DNA of 64,000 bases from NCBI RefSeq assembly GCF_004916905.1, contig NZ_SDLV01000018.1, positions 62,001 through 126,000 of the forward strand, written 5' to 3'. This stretch comes from Chryseobacterium candidae (GTDB lineage: Bacteria > Bacteroidota > Bacteroidia > Flavobacteriales > Weeksellaceae). The translations under genes were made by a program, and so were the position numbers. Every line of letters starts with the position of its first letter. Within the stretch, counting starts at the first letter, position 1. Positions 17,464 through 26,331 of the stretch are shown piece after piece. The notes beneath the pieces are model-generated. The model ran no database searches and was not told the DNA's origin. It was given only the letters and a program-made list of their open reading frames with translations.

Positions 17464-18180
17464 TTGGCCTACAGAGCTTTTATTACCAGAATTATAAAGG
17501 AAAAAAACGTACAGCATGAAGCAGAAGTACTCCATCAGAAAAAATTAGTTCTGGAAAATATTAAAGCTCAGGAAGAAGAAAGAAAAAGAATTGCAGTGAT
17601 GATTCATGATGACATCGGAAACCGCCTTAATATTCTTTCTTTATGGCTGAATAACCTTGATACCCAGGGTGATGAGCAGATCAAAAAAAATATCTACAGC
17701 CAGATGTCTTCGCTGATTGACGCTTCCAGAAGTATTTCCCATTCATTATACCCGGTAAATCTGGAGTCGGTAGGGCTGGTTTTATATGTTGAAGAATTAA
17801 TAGCCAATCTTTCCCATAAAATTAATATCTCTTTGCAGGTAATGCAGGGATATGAAAAGAAAGATCTTTTCGTGGAAGTACAGCTGTACAGGATTATTCA
17901 GGAATTTACCACCAATGTGATCAAGCATTCCGATGCAACGGATATCTGGATTTACATTAAAGATTATCCTGATAATATGGCAGTGGTGATTTCTGATAAC
18001 GGACAGGGTTTTGAATATGAAAAAGTGAAAAAAGGAATGGGAATCAAAAATATAGAATCCCGTATCAAATCTATGAACGCAATACACAAATGGAAAAAAA
18101 GTTTTTCGAATAAAGGAAGTCGTTTAATTATAAAAATTCCAAAATATCATGAGTTCCCAAATCAAACTAGCACTGATTGA
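17464..18180 (+). CDS. Sensor histidine kinase (HisKA_3/NarL-partner type); true start probably upstream
   Basis: From the TTG at 17464 the protein has 238 residues. EEERKRIAVMIHDDIGNRL carries the phosphoacceptor His of the HisKA_3 dimerisation domain, and NVIKHSDA, VISDNGQGF and GMGIKNIESRI are the N, G1 and G2 boxes of the ATPase. The same frame upstream (17398-17463) encodes a clear transmembrane helix (LNINLLILIIVTIAIIVSF) that such kinases normally have, but no ATG, GTG or TTG precedes it after the in-frame stop at 17335. ATT at 17386 is a candidate rare start, overlapping the preceding gene's end. The response regulator overlaps the 3' end by 32 bases. Confidence 0.85.
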   Translation: MAYRAFITRIIKEKNVQHEAEVLHQKKLVLENIKAQEEERKRIAVMIHDDIGNRLNILSLWLNNLDTQGDEQIKKNIYSQMSSLIDASRSISHSLYPVNLESVGLVLYVEELIANLSHKINISLQVMQGYEKKDLFVEVQLYRIIQEFTTNVIKHSDATDIWIYIKDYPDNMAVVISDNGQGFEYEKVKKGMGIKNIESRIKSMNAIHKWKKSFSNKGSRLIIKIPKYHEFPNQTSTD

Positions 18181-18826
18181 TGATGAACAGCTGATCCTCG
18201 AAGGGGTAAAAATGCTGCTTTCCAATGAAAAAAATATATCAGTTTGCCTTACCGCAGATAATGGCCCCGATTTTATAGAAGACCTCGGAAAACTTTTAAA
18301 AGATGATTTTCCTGATATTGCTCTCGTAGATGTTCAGATGAAACCTATGAACGGTTTTGAACTGGTGGAAATCCTCAAGGAAAAATATCCGGATCTTAAA
18401 ATTATTATTCTGTCATCCCATTATAAAACCTCTATTCTTGGATACATGGTTAAGCTGGGAGTATCAGCATTTCTTCCCAAAAATTCGAATAAGAAAACCT
18501 TCATTGATGCCATCACAATGGTAGATAAAAATGGGGTATTTTTCACGGCTGAAGATCATCAGATGCTGTTTACTTATATGAACAGTTCTGCCAAGAAAAA
18601 TTCTCTGTTTGAAACTGAAGATGAATTATCAGAAAGAGAAAAAGATGTGGTAAAACTGATCTGCCAGGAATTGACTAACAACGAAATTGGAGAAAAACTC
18701 TTTATCAGCCCAAGAACTGTAGAAAGTCACAGGCAGCGTATTCTTGAAAAAATAGGAGCCAAAAATACAGTGGGAATAGTGATTTATGCTATTGTCAACA
18801 ATATTTACTCACTTGAAAAAATATAA
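18149..18826 (+). CDS. LuxR/NarL-family response regulator
   Basis: 225 residues. The receiver domain (residues about 5-125) has the acidic pair DDEQ, phosphoacceptor Asp in ALVDVQM and the conserved Lys in LPKNSNK. The C-terminal LuxR helix-turn-helix has LSEREKDVVKLICQELTNNEIGEKLFISPRTVESHRQRI. It overlaps the kinase gene by 32 bases, so translation is coupled, and its partner is almost certainly that kinase. The regulon is unknown; the adjacent DUF2235 gene lies beyond a terminator. Confidence 0.95.
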   Translation: MSSQIKLALIDDEQLILEGVKMLLSNEKNISVCLTADNGPDFIEDLGKLLKDDFPDIALVDVQMKPMNGFELVEILKEKYPDLKIIILSSHYKTSILGYMVKLGVSAFLPKNSNKKTFIDAITMVDKNGVFFTAEDHQMLFTYMNSSAKKNSLFETEDELSEREKDVVKLICQELTNNEIGEKLFISPRTVESHRQRILEKIGAKNTVGIVIYAIVNNIYSLEKI

Positions 18827-18830
18827 ATTG

Positions 18831-18858
18831 ATTCCGTAGAAATACGGAATTTTTTATT
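18831..18858 (+). terminator. Terminator after the response regulator
   Basis: ATTCCGTA (18831-18838) pairs with TACGGAAT (18843-18850) around a GAAA loop, then T6. Confidence 0.88.
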
Positions 18859-18974
18859 TGGTACTTTTCACTCTAGCTAACCTTGTTTTTCTTCTGTTAT
18901 TTTGGAATGTCTCTTTTAGGGATGTCAGTTGAAAAAACACAACAGGATCTTTAGTAAAAAATTAAAGTAGAAAC

Positions 18975-20330
18975 ATGAATGGTAACAGAGTGATTTCCGT
19001 CGGGATTTTCTTTGACGGTACAGGAAACAATGGGGTCAATATTCTTTCACCGGATAAACCGCTGAACAATAATGAAAGCTACTATGGTACTTTCAGCAAT
19101 ATCTATAAATTATACAGTCTGTTCCTTGGAGATCAAAAGATTTATATTGAAGGAATTGGTACTGTAACAGGGAATGAGGATAATAATTTTGCCATGGCGA
19201 CATGTGCAAACCCGCCGTATGGAAGCGGATATTCATCTGATGATAAACTTCGGAAAGCCGGAGATTTTGTGCAAAAAACAGCAAGTGATGAGACTAAGGA
19301 ATATCATTTCTACATCTATGGATTCGGGAGAGGAGGTATGCTGGCAAGAACTTTCGGTAATCAGCTTCTGACTTTTTATGCGGTAGGAAATTGCAGAATA
19401 AAATTTTTAGGACTTTTTGATACGGTAGAGTCCAAACCTTTCAATACTTATAATATGAAGATATCTTCACAGGTAGAAAATGTTTTACATTTCTGTGCAG
19501 TCAATGAGAGCAGGTTTTTCTTTCCGCTTACCGGTATTTTTGAGAATTCGAAAACAATGCAGGATCAGAAATCAGAAAATAAGCCATCAGTTTGGAAAGA
19601 AGTATTTGTCCCAGGAGATCATGCTGATATTGGAGGCGGCTATCTGGAAGGACCGCAATCTGTTTATATTTCTACAGATTTCATCAATGTTGATGATCTG
19701 CATAATTATGTTTCAGATATCAGAAATACAAAAACCAATGCTGAAGGAAATAAAATCTGGGATGCCTTACTCTCAGGATATAAAGTGGAAACGGTGGATG
19801 GCATTTCACGGGCGTATGTCTGCCGTGATAAAGTATACAATGACCTGTCAAAAGTATATGGAAAACTGATGATGGACGAGACCAATACCATATTGTCAGT
19901 ATTTAGTACAGAAAATGAAGCCTACTTCGGAACAGATTATAATAAACATGCTTTTCTCAATAGATATTATATCAAAATGAAAGAATACCTGAGAGACCTT
20001 TCCGGAAACAAAAAGCCAATATATGATTTCGGAAGATTTGCAGATTATACTCATATTTCGTCAAACTTCGGATTGTATAGTAATAGTTTCCGGGATAGAA
20101 CCCAACGTGAAATTAATATTGAGCTGATCAATAACGGATTAAATGTATCAAGCAGTACCTCCGTTGATGAAACAAGCCGGACAAAAAGGCTTTCCGTAGA
20201 ACTTCATCTGCCGGAAGACAGCTTTGTTGCTGACTTTCTTTATGGAACAAACGTGCCCAATAATGATATCTGGGTTCGTTCCATTGTAAAAACGCCTGCA
20301 GCTGTTAGATTAAATGAATGGAAGAATTAG
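18975..20330 (+). CDS. DUF2235 / Tle1-like phospholipase-fold protein with the catalytic Ser replaced
   Basis: 451 residues. The N terminus has the DUF2235 hallmark FFDGTGNN (residues 12-19). The nucleophile elbow, normally GFSRG, reads GFGRGG here (residues 116-121), so Ser118 is Gly. GLFDTVES and PGDHADIGGGY (Asp215, His216, Asp218) match the other active-site segments. Tle1 proteins are type VI secretion phospholipase effectors, but this window has no secretion-system, VgrG or immunity gene. With no serine, hydrolysis by the usual mechanism is unlikely. The C-terminal half (about 260-451) is unrecognised. It has its own terminator and no obvious signal peptide. Confidence 0.8.
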   Translation: MNGNRVISVGIFFDGTGNNGVNILSPDKPLNNNESYYGTFSNIYKLYSLFLGDQKIYIEGIGTVTGNEDNNFAMATCANPPYGSGYSSDDKLRKAGDFVQKTASDETKEYHFYIYGFGRGGMLARTFGNQLLTFYAVGNCRIKFLGLFDTVESKPFNTYNMKISSQVENVLHFCAVNESRFFFPLTGIFENSKTMQDQKSENKPSVWKEVFVPGDHADIGGGYLEGPQSVYISTDFINVDDLHNYVSDIRNTKTNAEGNKIWDALLSGYKVETVDGISRAYVCRDKVYNDLSKVYGKLMMDETNTILSVFSTENEAYFGTDYNKHAFLNRYYIKMKEYLRDLSGNKKPIYDFGRFADYTHISSNFGLYSNSFRDRTQREINIELINNGLNVSSSTSVDETSRTKRLSVELHLPEDSFVADFLYGTNVPNNDIWVRSIVKTPAAVRLNEWKN

Positions 20331-20361
20331 TGAAAACACTTCTCAGTTTTAAATTTAGGTT

Positions 20362-20390
20362 AGGGGACATCTTATGGTGTCTCCTTTTTA
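20362..20390 (+). terminator. Probable terminator after the DUF2235 gene
   Basis: GGGGACAT pairs with GTGTCTCC (with G.U pairs) around CTTATG, then a T-rich run. Confidence 0.7.
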
Positions 20391-20474
20391 AAAGGTAACA
20401 TCTGTCTTCATAGAAGGAAAATGCTCCGAAACTGGCTGCTTTTTTTATTTCTCGGCTATTCATTTCTTTTTCCG

Positions 20475-20482
20475 TATTTTTG
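20475..20482 (+). promoter_or_regulatory. -7 box of the ABC-F gene
   Basis: TATTTTTG, 40 bases before the ATG at 20523; the leader contains ATTCATTA repeats. Confidence 0.5.
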
Positions 20483-20522
20483 CACCCGAAAATTCATTAT
20501 TCATTACTAATTATTAATTAAG

Positions 20523-22451
20523 ATGCTTTCGGTTCAAAGTTTAGGGTTACACCATTCAGGAAATTATTTATTTCAAAATGTCAATTTCACCATTAAAAAG
20601 GATGATAAAGTGGGTCTCGTTGGTAAAAACGGAGCCGGAAAATCTACTTTATTGAAAATGCTTTCCGGAGAAATTAATTTCTACGAAGGAGAGGTTGTGA
20701 CGGAAGGTAGTGTTACCATTGGTTTCCTTAAACAGGATCTTGATTTTGTAAAAGGAAGAACGGTATGGGCTGAAACCATGCAGGCCTTTGAGCAGATCAA
20801 TGCCTGGAAAGATGAGCTGGAAGAGGTGAATCACCAGATGACAGTGAGAACTGACTATGAAAGTGATTCCTACACGGATCTGATTAATAAAATGACCGAA
20901 CTGAATGACCTTCTGATGAATCATGATGCCTACAATCTTGAAGGCGATATGGAAAAGGTATTATTTGGTTTAGGATTTAAAGCCGATGATTTCCAGAAAA
21001 TTACTGATGAATTTTCCGGAGGGTGGAGAATGAGAATCGAATTGGCAAAACTGCTTCTTCAGAAGAACGATATTATGCTTCTCGATGAGCCTACCAACCA
21101 CCTGGATATGGAATCTATCATCTGGCTGGAGAACTTCCTCAAAGATTATCCGGGAGCTATTGTTCTGGTAAGTCACGATAAACAGTTTATGACAGCGGTA
21201 TGTAACCGTACTTTTGATATCAACAACAAAAAAGTTGACGACTATAAAGCGAACTATTCCAAATATCTTGTCATGAGAGAAGACCGCCGTGAAAAACTGA
21301 TTCAGGCTAAAAAAAATCAGGATGCGGAGATCAAGCAGATGGAAGATAACATTAATAAGTTCCGTGCAAGTGCTACCAAAGCTTCTTTTGCACAGTCACT
21401 TATTAAAAAATTAGATAAGATTGAACGTATCGAAGTGGATAACGAAGACGTTTCAAAGTTCAACATCCGTTTCGTACAATCTATGGTTCCGGGGAAAGTA
21501 ATCTTTGAAGCCATCAATCTTGGAAAAGCATATGGGCAGAAGCAGATTTTTGATGATGTAGATTTTATCGTTCAGAGAGGAGACAGAATTGCTCTTTTAG
21601 GACAGAACGGACAGGGGAAAACAACGTTAGCCAAAATTTTAGCAGGAGATATTAAAGATTATTCCGGAACATGGAATCTTGGGCATAATGTTAACATCGG
21701 ATATTTCGCTCAGAATCAGGAAGAGGTTTTAACACCTAATAAAACAGTTCTGGAAGAAGCAGAAGATGCAGCAACAGAAGAAACAAGACCAAGAGTAAGA
21801 GATTTATTAGGATCTTTCCTTTTCCAGGGAGATGCTGTTACTAAAAAGACAAAAGTACTTTCCGGAGGAGAAAGAAACCGTCTGGCACTTTGTAAACTGT
21901 TACTTCGTCCTTTCAACACACTGATCATGGACGAACCTACCAACCACCTGGATATCCAGTCTAAGGAAATTATCAAGCTGGCACTGCAGAATTTTGAAGG
22001 AACTTTAATCGTAATCTCGCACGACAGGGAATTCCTTCAGGGATTGTGTGATAAAATCTACGAATTCCGTGACGGAAAAATGAAAGAATTCCTGGGAGAT
22101 ATCAATGAATATCTTGAGTACAGACAAAAGGAAACCATCAGAGAGATTTCTGCAGAAAAAGCTAAGCTTCACAGCGAAGTAAAGGTAGAACCTAAGAAAG
22201 TGGAAGAAAAACCTGTAGTAACGAGCAGTCAGTCTTCAAATATTGTAAGTAAAGAGCAAAAAAATATTCAGAATAAAATTAAGAAAGTGGAAGAGAAAAT
22301 TTCCGAGCTTGAAACAAAAGTAGAGCAAATGGAAGCTTCTTTTGCCAAAGAAAATCCTTCAGATGAAATCTTAGAACAATACAATAAAACTAAGGAAGAG
22401 CTGGATACAGCTTTACAGGAGTGGGAATATCTTGGAACACAACTGGATTAA
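20523..22451 (+). CDS. ABC-F family ATPase (Uup/EttA-type)
   Basis: 642 residues with two ABC domains and no membrane segment. Walker A boxes are GKNGAGKST and GQNGQGKTT; signatures are FSGGWRMRIELAKLL and LSGGERNRLALCKLL; Walker B LLDEPTNHLD and IMDEPTNHLD. The linker between domains (RREKLIQAKKNQDAEIKQMED) is the P-site tRNA interaction motif region, and a C-terminal coiled coil (about 560-642) resembles that of Uup. ABC-F proteins act on ribosomes; whether this one is a housekeeping factor or gives antibiotic protection is not decided by the sequence. A strong terminator follows. Confidence 0.93.
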   Translation: MLSVQSLGLHHSGNYLFQNVNFTIKKDDKVGLVGKNGAGKSTLLKMLSGEINFYEGEVVTEGSVTIGFLKQDLDFVKGRTVWAETMQAFEQINAWKDELEEVNHQMTVRTDYESDSYTDLINKMTELNDLLMNHDAYNLEGDMEKVLFGLGFKADDFQKITDEFSGGWRMRIELAKLLLQKNDIMLLDEPTNHLDMESIIWLENFLKDYPGAIVLVSHDKQFMTAVCNRTFDINNKKVDDYKANYSKYLVMREDRREKLIQAKKNQDAEIKQMEDNINKFRASATKASFAQSLIKKLDKIERIEVDNEDVSKFNIRFVQSMVPGKVIFEAINLGKAYGQKQIFDDVDFIVQRGDRIALLGQNGQGKTTLAKILAGDIKDYSGTWNLGHNVNIGYFAQNQEEVLTPNKTVLEEAEDAATEETRPRVRDLLGSFLFQGDAVTKKTKVLSGGERNRLALCKLLLRPFNTLIMDEPTNHLDIQSKEIIKLALQNFEGTLIVISHDREFLQGLCDKIYEFRDGKMKEFLGDINEYLEYRQKETIREISAEKAKLHSEVKVEPKKVEEKPVVTSSQSSNIVSKEQKNIQNKIKKVEEKISELETKVEQMEASFAKENPSDEILEQYNKTKEELDTALQEWEYLGTQLD

Positions 22452-22464
22452 ATTTAAAATATAA

Positions 22465-22501
22465 ATGCTTCATCAACTCAATAGGATGAAGCATTTTTTT
22501 G
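22465..22501 (+). terminator. Terminator after the ABC-F gene
   Basis: ATGCTTCATC (22465-22474) pairs with GATGAAGCAT (22485-22494), followed by T7. Confidence 0.92.
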
Positions 22502-22588
22502 TAACAAAATCGTACTCATTTCTACCTATTGTCAACAATCATTAAGTAATTTAATAAAAGTTTAAAGGAAACAATTAAATTATTTTCA

Positions 22589-22596
22589 TAATTTTG
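22589..22596 (+). promoter_or_regulatory. -7 box of the small Cys/His protein gene (apparently leaderless)
   Basis: TAATTTTG ends 4 bases before the ATG at 22601. Confidence 0.55.
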
Positions 22597-22600
22597 AACC

Positions 22601-22957
22601 ATGATTATTAAAGAAAGCAGAAACCTAAAGAGTTTTATCTCCAAGCTGTTGTTTGGAGTGTATTTCCTTGCGCTGCTTTCTCAAAGCTTTCACCATCACG
22701 ATTCGGTAGACTATTTTAAGGCTTTTCATCTTAAAAAGGTTGAGAATACGATGACGAAAGCCGTTACTAAAGAGAAAGCTGGCGACTGTCTGGCCTGCCA
22801 CTTTTTGGTTACCGGACATACATTAGCTCCTGAAGAATTCGCTTTTACTGTTGAGAATTACAGCCATGAGGTAAAACAAATTATCGCCGTTCAGGAGAAA
22901 ATCTGGTCACAGACCAAATTCACCTTCCAGCTTCGGGGACCGCCCACAATTTCATAA
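22601..22957 (+). CDS. Small metal-site-like membrane/exported protein (DUF2946-like) before a TonB receptor
   Basis: 118 residues with one N-terminal hydrophobic helix (FISKLLFGVYFLALLSQSF) followed directly by HHHD, then CLACHF (around residue 62) and a C-terminal QLRGPPTIS. The His cluster, CxxC(H) motif and terminal R-PP resemble the small DUF2946 proteins found beside copper-related TonB receptors. A metal role, perhaps sensing or delivery, is an inference. It precedes the TonB receptor by 236 bp. Confidence 0.6.
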   Translation: MIIKESRNLKSFISKLLFGVYFLALLSQSFHHHDSVDYFKAFHLKKVENTMTKAVTKEKAGDCLACHFLVTGHTLAPEEFAFTVENYSHEVKQIIAVQEKIWSQTKFTFQLRGPPTIS

Positions 22958-23154
22958 TTCATAGATTCTATAGGGTTTAAAGTTTTGTACTTTAAAATTC
23001 AATGTTTAAAGTTTAAAGTTGTTGGGAAAAACACCTGATAATCTGTAATTGATATTTAAATAATGTTCAATTACTAATTTCCAGATCCTAACTTCTTACA
23101 ACGAATGCATTGTACTATCAAAACTAACCCTTCCCACAAATTTTAACGAAAAAT

Positions 23155-23175
23155 GTACCCTGTTGAAAAGGGTAC
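23155..23175 (+). promoter_or_regulatory. Hairpin or operator upstream of the TonB receptor
   Basis: GTACCCT (23155-23161) and AGGGTAC (23169-23175) form a perfect 7-bp inverted repeat ending 18 bases before the receptor ATG. It could be a repressor site or a leader hairpin; there is no T tract. Confidence 0.45.
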
Positions 23176-23193
23176 GCAATCAATCTATTTACA

Positions 23194-25587
23194 ATGAAAT
23201 TGATATATTGCCTGCTGCTGATCTTTTGTGGATCAGTATTTACAAGTGCACAAAAAACGTATACTGTAGAGGGAACCGTTCAGGATTTCCATGATAAAAC
23301 ATTGCTGGAAAATGCAGTGATTAAAATCGGGAACTTTACAGCCAAAACAGACAAGAAAGGTAAATTTTCTTTAGATAAAATTCCTGCAGGGAAGTATACA
23401 CTCATTGCACAACATCCGGATTGTGATGATTATACTGAAAATATAGGAGTCTATCAGGATGTACATCTGGTTATTACGCTGGAGCATCACGTCAAAGACA
23501 TTGAAACAGTGACCGTTCACGGAAGCCACAAGAACAATGGAAGCATGGTGGTGAAAACACTTGATAAATCAACGCTTTCAAGAAATGTCACCGAAAACTT
23601 AGGGAATTTATTAACCAATATTTCCGGTGTCAATGTTCTTAAAACCGGAAATAATATCGCTAAGCCTATTATTCATGGTCTTTATGGAAGCAGAGTTTCC
23701 ATTCTTAATGATGGGGTGAAGCTGGCTGAACAAGAATGGGGAGTAGAACACGCTCCTAACGTGGATGTCAATAATTTTGAACATATCGATGTGATTAAAG
23801 GAGCATCTGCTTTGAAATATGGAGCGGGTGCTGTAGGTGGAGTCGTTGTTTTACAACCTCAGATTTTACCAAAGAAAGATACTATTATGGGAAATGTTTC
23901 TCTTTCCGGAATTTCAAACGGAAGAGGGGCTGATCTCAATGTTAAGCTTGCAAAAACCTGGGAGAATGGCTGGGCCATCAAAACCAATGGAAGCTATAAA
24001 AAGCTGGGGGATCTTGAAGCTCCTGAGTATGGTTTGATGAATACAGGGCTTGAGAGTTCAGGATTTAATTTTGGTGTACAGAAGATGACATTTGAAAAAG
24101 GTTTTTCATTTGATTACTATCTGACGAAAAGCACAGTCGGAATCCTTAGAAGTTCTCACGTAGGAAACTCTGAAGATCTGCGTAATGCTCTTACATCTCC
24201 GGAACCAATCTATCAGAGAGGTTTTAGCTATGATATTGACAATCCTAAACAGGAAATTGAACATCATATCGCTAAAGTTTCGGCTTACAAAAGGTTTGAA
24301 AATTTTGGAAAAATAACGGCTACTTACAGCTTTCAGTACAATCATAGAAAAGAATATGATATCAGACGTACAGAAGCTTTGAGTAAAAAACCGGCATTGA
24401 ATCTTGAGCTGATCACCAACGATCTTAATGTAAATCACCTGATAGAAAGAGGAAACTGGAATCTTGAAACAGGGATTAACGCAGGGTATCAGAACAACTA
24501 TTCCAATACGCAGACCGAGGCAAGACGTCTTGTCCCGAACTATGACAGATATTATGCAGGAATCTATTCTGTACTAAAATATAAAATTGCGTCGGAACTG
24601 GATATTGAACTGGGGGGGAGATATGATTACGATCATTATGATGTAACAAAATGGTTTGGTCTGAGCGACTGGAATAAAAAATATGCGGCAGATTATTCAA
24701 ATTTTGTAGTAAGAATAAACCAAAACAGAATTCTTACCAAGCCATCATTAACGTATAATAATGTTTCAGTAAACGGTGGAATTGTCTATCACCCATCCGA
24801 ATATTTTAACCTGAAATTCAATTACGCCAGAGTTTCAAGATCTCCGAATATCGCAGAGCTTTTTGCAGATGGGCTTCACCATTCTGCAGCGATCATTGAG
24901 AGAGGAAATATGAGAATGAAGAGTGAAACCGGAAATCAGTTTAATTTAGTGGCAGACATAAAAGCAAATGTCCTAAAAGGATTGAACATTTCTGTAAACC
25001 CATATTTCTTTTATACTCAGAATTTCATCAATCAGATTCCTACAGGTTATCTGAATACACAATGGGGTGGAGCTTTTGTAGAGTATAGTTATCAGCAGAT
25101 CAATGCAAAAATGTATGGACTGGATATCGATGCTCAGCTTAAAATTACAGATAATCTGACGTATAAAGGAAGCGGTTCCTATGTATATGGGCAGGATACT
25201 ACTCATGATGTACCGCTTATTCTCATGATGCCGCCGAATTTTAACAATTCCTTGGAATTCAGTAAAAAAGAATGGAAAAACTTCTATTTCACAGTGAGTA
25301 ACAATACTTATCTGAAACAGACAAGATTTCCTGTTTATAACGTTCCGATCAGATTATTCGATTCTGACGGAAATCCTTACAATGAAGAAGTGGATATTTC
25401 TACACCTCCAAACGGATATTCCCTTTGGAACCTTCAGACAGGGGTGAATCTGTCTAAAAATTTCGGAATTGATTTTTCAGTCCGAAATGTATTCAATACG
25501 TCGTACAGAGATTATCTGAACAGACTTCGTTTCTTTTCCAACGAAATGGGAAGAAACTTTATTTTAACTCTTAAATATCAATTTTAA
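23194..25587 (+). CDS. TonB-dependent outer-membrane receptor, probable metal uptake
   Basis: 797 residues. Signal peptide (ends about TSAQ), a CarboxypepD_reg-like domain (about 25-95), a plug domain (about 115-220, with SRVSILNDGVKLAEQEWGVE followed by HAPNVD) and a beta-barrel ending in the aromatic C terminus LTLKYQF. The plug motif with EQEWG.EHAPNVD is characteristic of the receptor subfamily that includes zinc/copper receptors such as ZnuD; it lacks SusC features and no SusD follows. The flanking small Cys/His protein and lipoprotein support metal transport. The metal cannot be named from sequence. Confidence 0.85.
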   Translation: MKLIYCLLLIFCGSVFTSAQKTYTVEGTVQDFHDKTLLENAVIKIGNFTAKTDKKGKFSLDKIPAGKYTLIAQHPDCDDYTENIGVYQDVHLVITLEHHVKDIETVTVHGSHKNNGSMVVKTLDKSTLSRNVTENLGNLLTNISGVNVLKTGNNIAKPIIHGLYGSRVSILNDGVKLAEQEWGVEHAPNVDVNNFEHIDVIKGASALKYGAGAVGGVVVLQPQILPKKDTIMGNVSLSGISNGRGADLNVKLAKTWENGWAIKTNGSYKKLGDLEAPEYGLMNTGLESSGFNFGVQKMTFEKGFSFDYYLTKSTVGILRSSHVGNSEDLRNALTSPEPIYQRGFSYDIDNPKQEIEHHIAKVSAYKRFENFGKITATYSFQYNHRKEYDIRRTEALSKKPALNLELITNDLNVNHLIERGNWNLETGINAGYQNNYSNTQTEARRLVPNYDRYYAGIYSVLKYKIASELDIELGGRYDYDHYDVTKWFGLSDWNKKYAADYSNFVVRINQNRILTKPSLTYNNVSVNGGIVYHPSEYFNLKFNYARVSRSPNIAELFADGLHHSAAIIERGNMRMKSETGNQFNLVADIKANVLKGLNISVNPYFFYTQNFINQIPTGYLNTQWGGAFVEYSYQQINAKMYGLDIDAQLKITDNLTYKGSGSYVYGQDTTHDVPLILMMPPNFNNSLEFSKKEWKNFYFTVSNNTYLKQTRFPVYNVPIRLFDSDGNPYNEEVDISTPPNGYSLWNLQTGVNLSKNFGIDFSVRNVFNTSYRDYLNRLRFFSNEMGRNFILTLKYQF

Positions 25588-25605
25588 TTACTTAAAATCA
25601 AAAAC

Positions 25606-26193
25606 ATGAAAAATATTTTTAAAAATACAACGCTTATCTTAGGACTTTTATTCTTAGCCGTTTCTTTAAGCTTAACATCGTGTAACAGAAGCGATGATGA
25701 AGCAGATGATCTTCCTCAGGAAGAACTGTCAGATGTTCTTTTAAAAGTAACGGATGAAGCTACAGGAGTTCCTGTAGTTTATGATTATCAGGTGAACAGT
25801 ACCACGAACCCTAATGTTAAACTGATCAATGGCCACACTTATAATGTAGAAGTTATTTTCAAAAATGGTGACGAAGATGCTACTCAGGAAATTAAAGAAG
25901 CAAAAAATGAACATTTCCTGGTATACAACTTTCCAAACTCAGATATCACCTTAACCCGTACAGATGATGAATCTTCCAAAAGAGATGACGGAAACCGTGT
26001 GGGACTGAAAACAAAATGGGTGGTCAATACTGCGGTAAAAAATGCTTCTGCACCTAGCCAGCTGGTTCTTACATTATTCCATGAGCCGGTAACAGTTTCT
26101 GAAGCTTCTGCTGTTAGTGGAAACGGAGTGATTTACGGAACTCATACAGGAGGTGAAACAGATGCACAGGCCAACTATAATATTATTAATTAA
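25606..26193 (+). CDS. Lipoprotein of the TonB receptor operon
   Basis: 195 residues. N-terminal lipoprotein signal with a lipobox at LTSCNRS (Cys27), an acidic linker, then an unrecognised beta-rich domain ending GGETDAQANYNI. It starts 18 bases after the receptor stop and ends in a terminator, so it belongs to that operon. Likely a surface or periplasmic accessory lipoprotein for the receptor's ligand. Confidence 0.75.
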   Translation: MKNIFKNTTLILGLLFLAVSLSLTSCNRSDDEADDLPQEELSDVLLKVTDEATGVPVVYDYQVNSTTNPNVKLINGHTYNVEVIFKNGDEDATQEIKEAKNEHFLVYNFPNSDITLTRTDDESSKRDDGNRVGLKTKWVVNTAVKNASAPSQLVLTLFHEPVTVSEASAVSGNGVIYGTHTGGETDAQANYNIIN

Positions 26194-26215
26194 TATACCT
26201 TTAATCTTGTTTGGG

Positions 26216-26241
26216 CCACCGGAATTCTCCGGTGGTTTTTT
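26216..26241 (+). terminator. Terminator after the receptor operon
   Basis: CCACCGGA (26216-26223) pairs with TCCGGTGG (26228-26235), loop ATTC, then T6. Confidence 0.93.
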
Positions 26242-26301
26242 ATTTAACAATATTTGGCGTTATAAGTTGATTTTAAATGAGTTTTTTTCATAAAAAATTC
26301 C

Positions 26302-26309
26302 TATTTTTG
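26302..26309 (+). promoter_or_regulatory. -7 box of tig
   Basis: TATTTTTG, 22 bases before the ATG. Confidence 0.5.
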
Positions 26310-26331
26310 CAACCTAAAATTTTAATCAATA

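Noticed and set aside
17335..17470. Programmed -1 frameshift linking the membrane protein and kinase
   Set aside because: No X XXY YYZ slippery heptamer occurs in the correct phase near the stop; a rare start codon is the simpler explanation.
18975..20330. Type VI secretion locus around the DUF2235 gene
   Set aside because: No VgrG, Hcp, PAAR, sheath, ClpV or immunity-like gene was seen in the window; only the effector-like fold is present.
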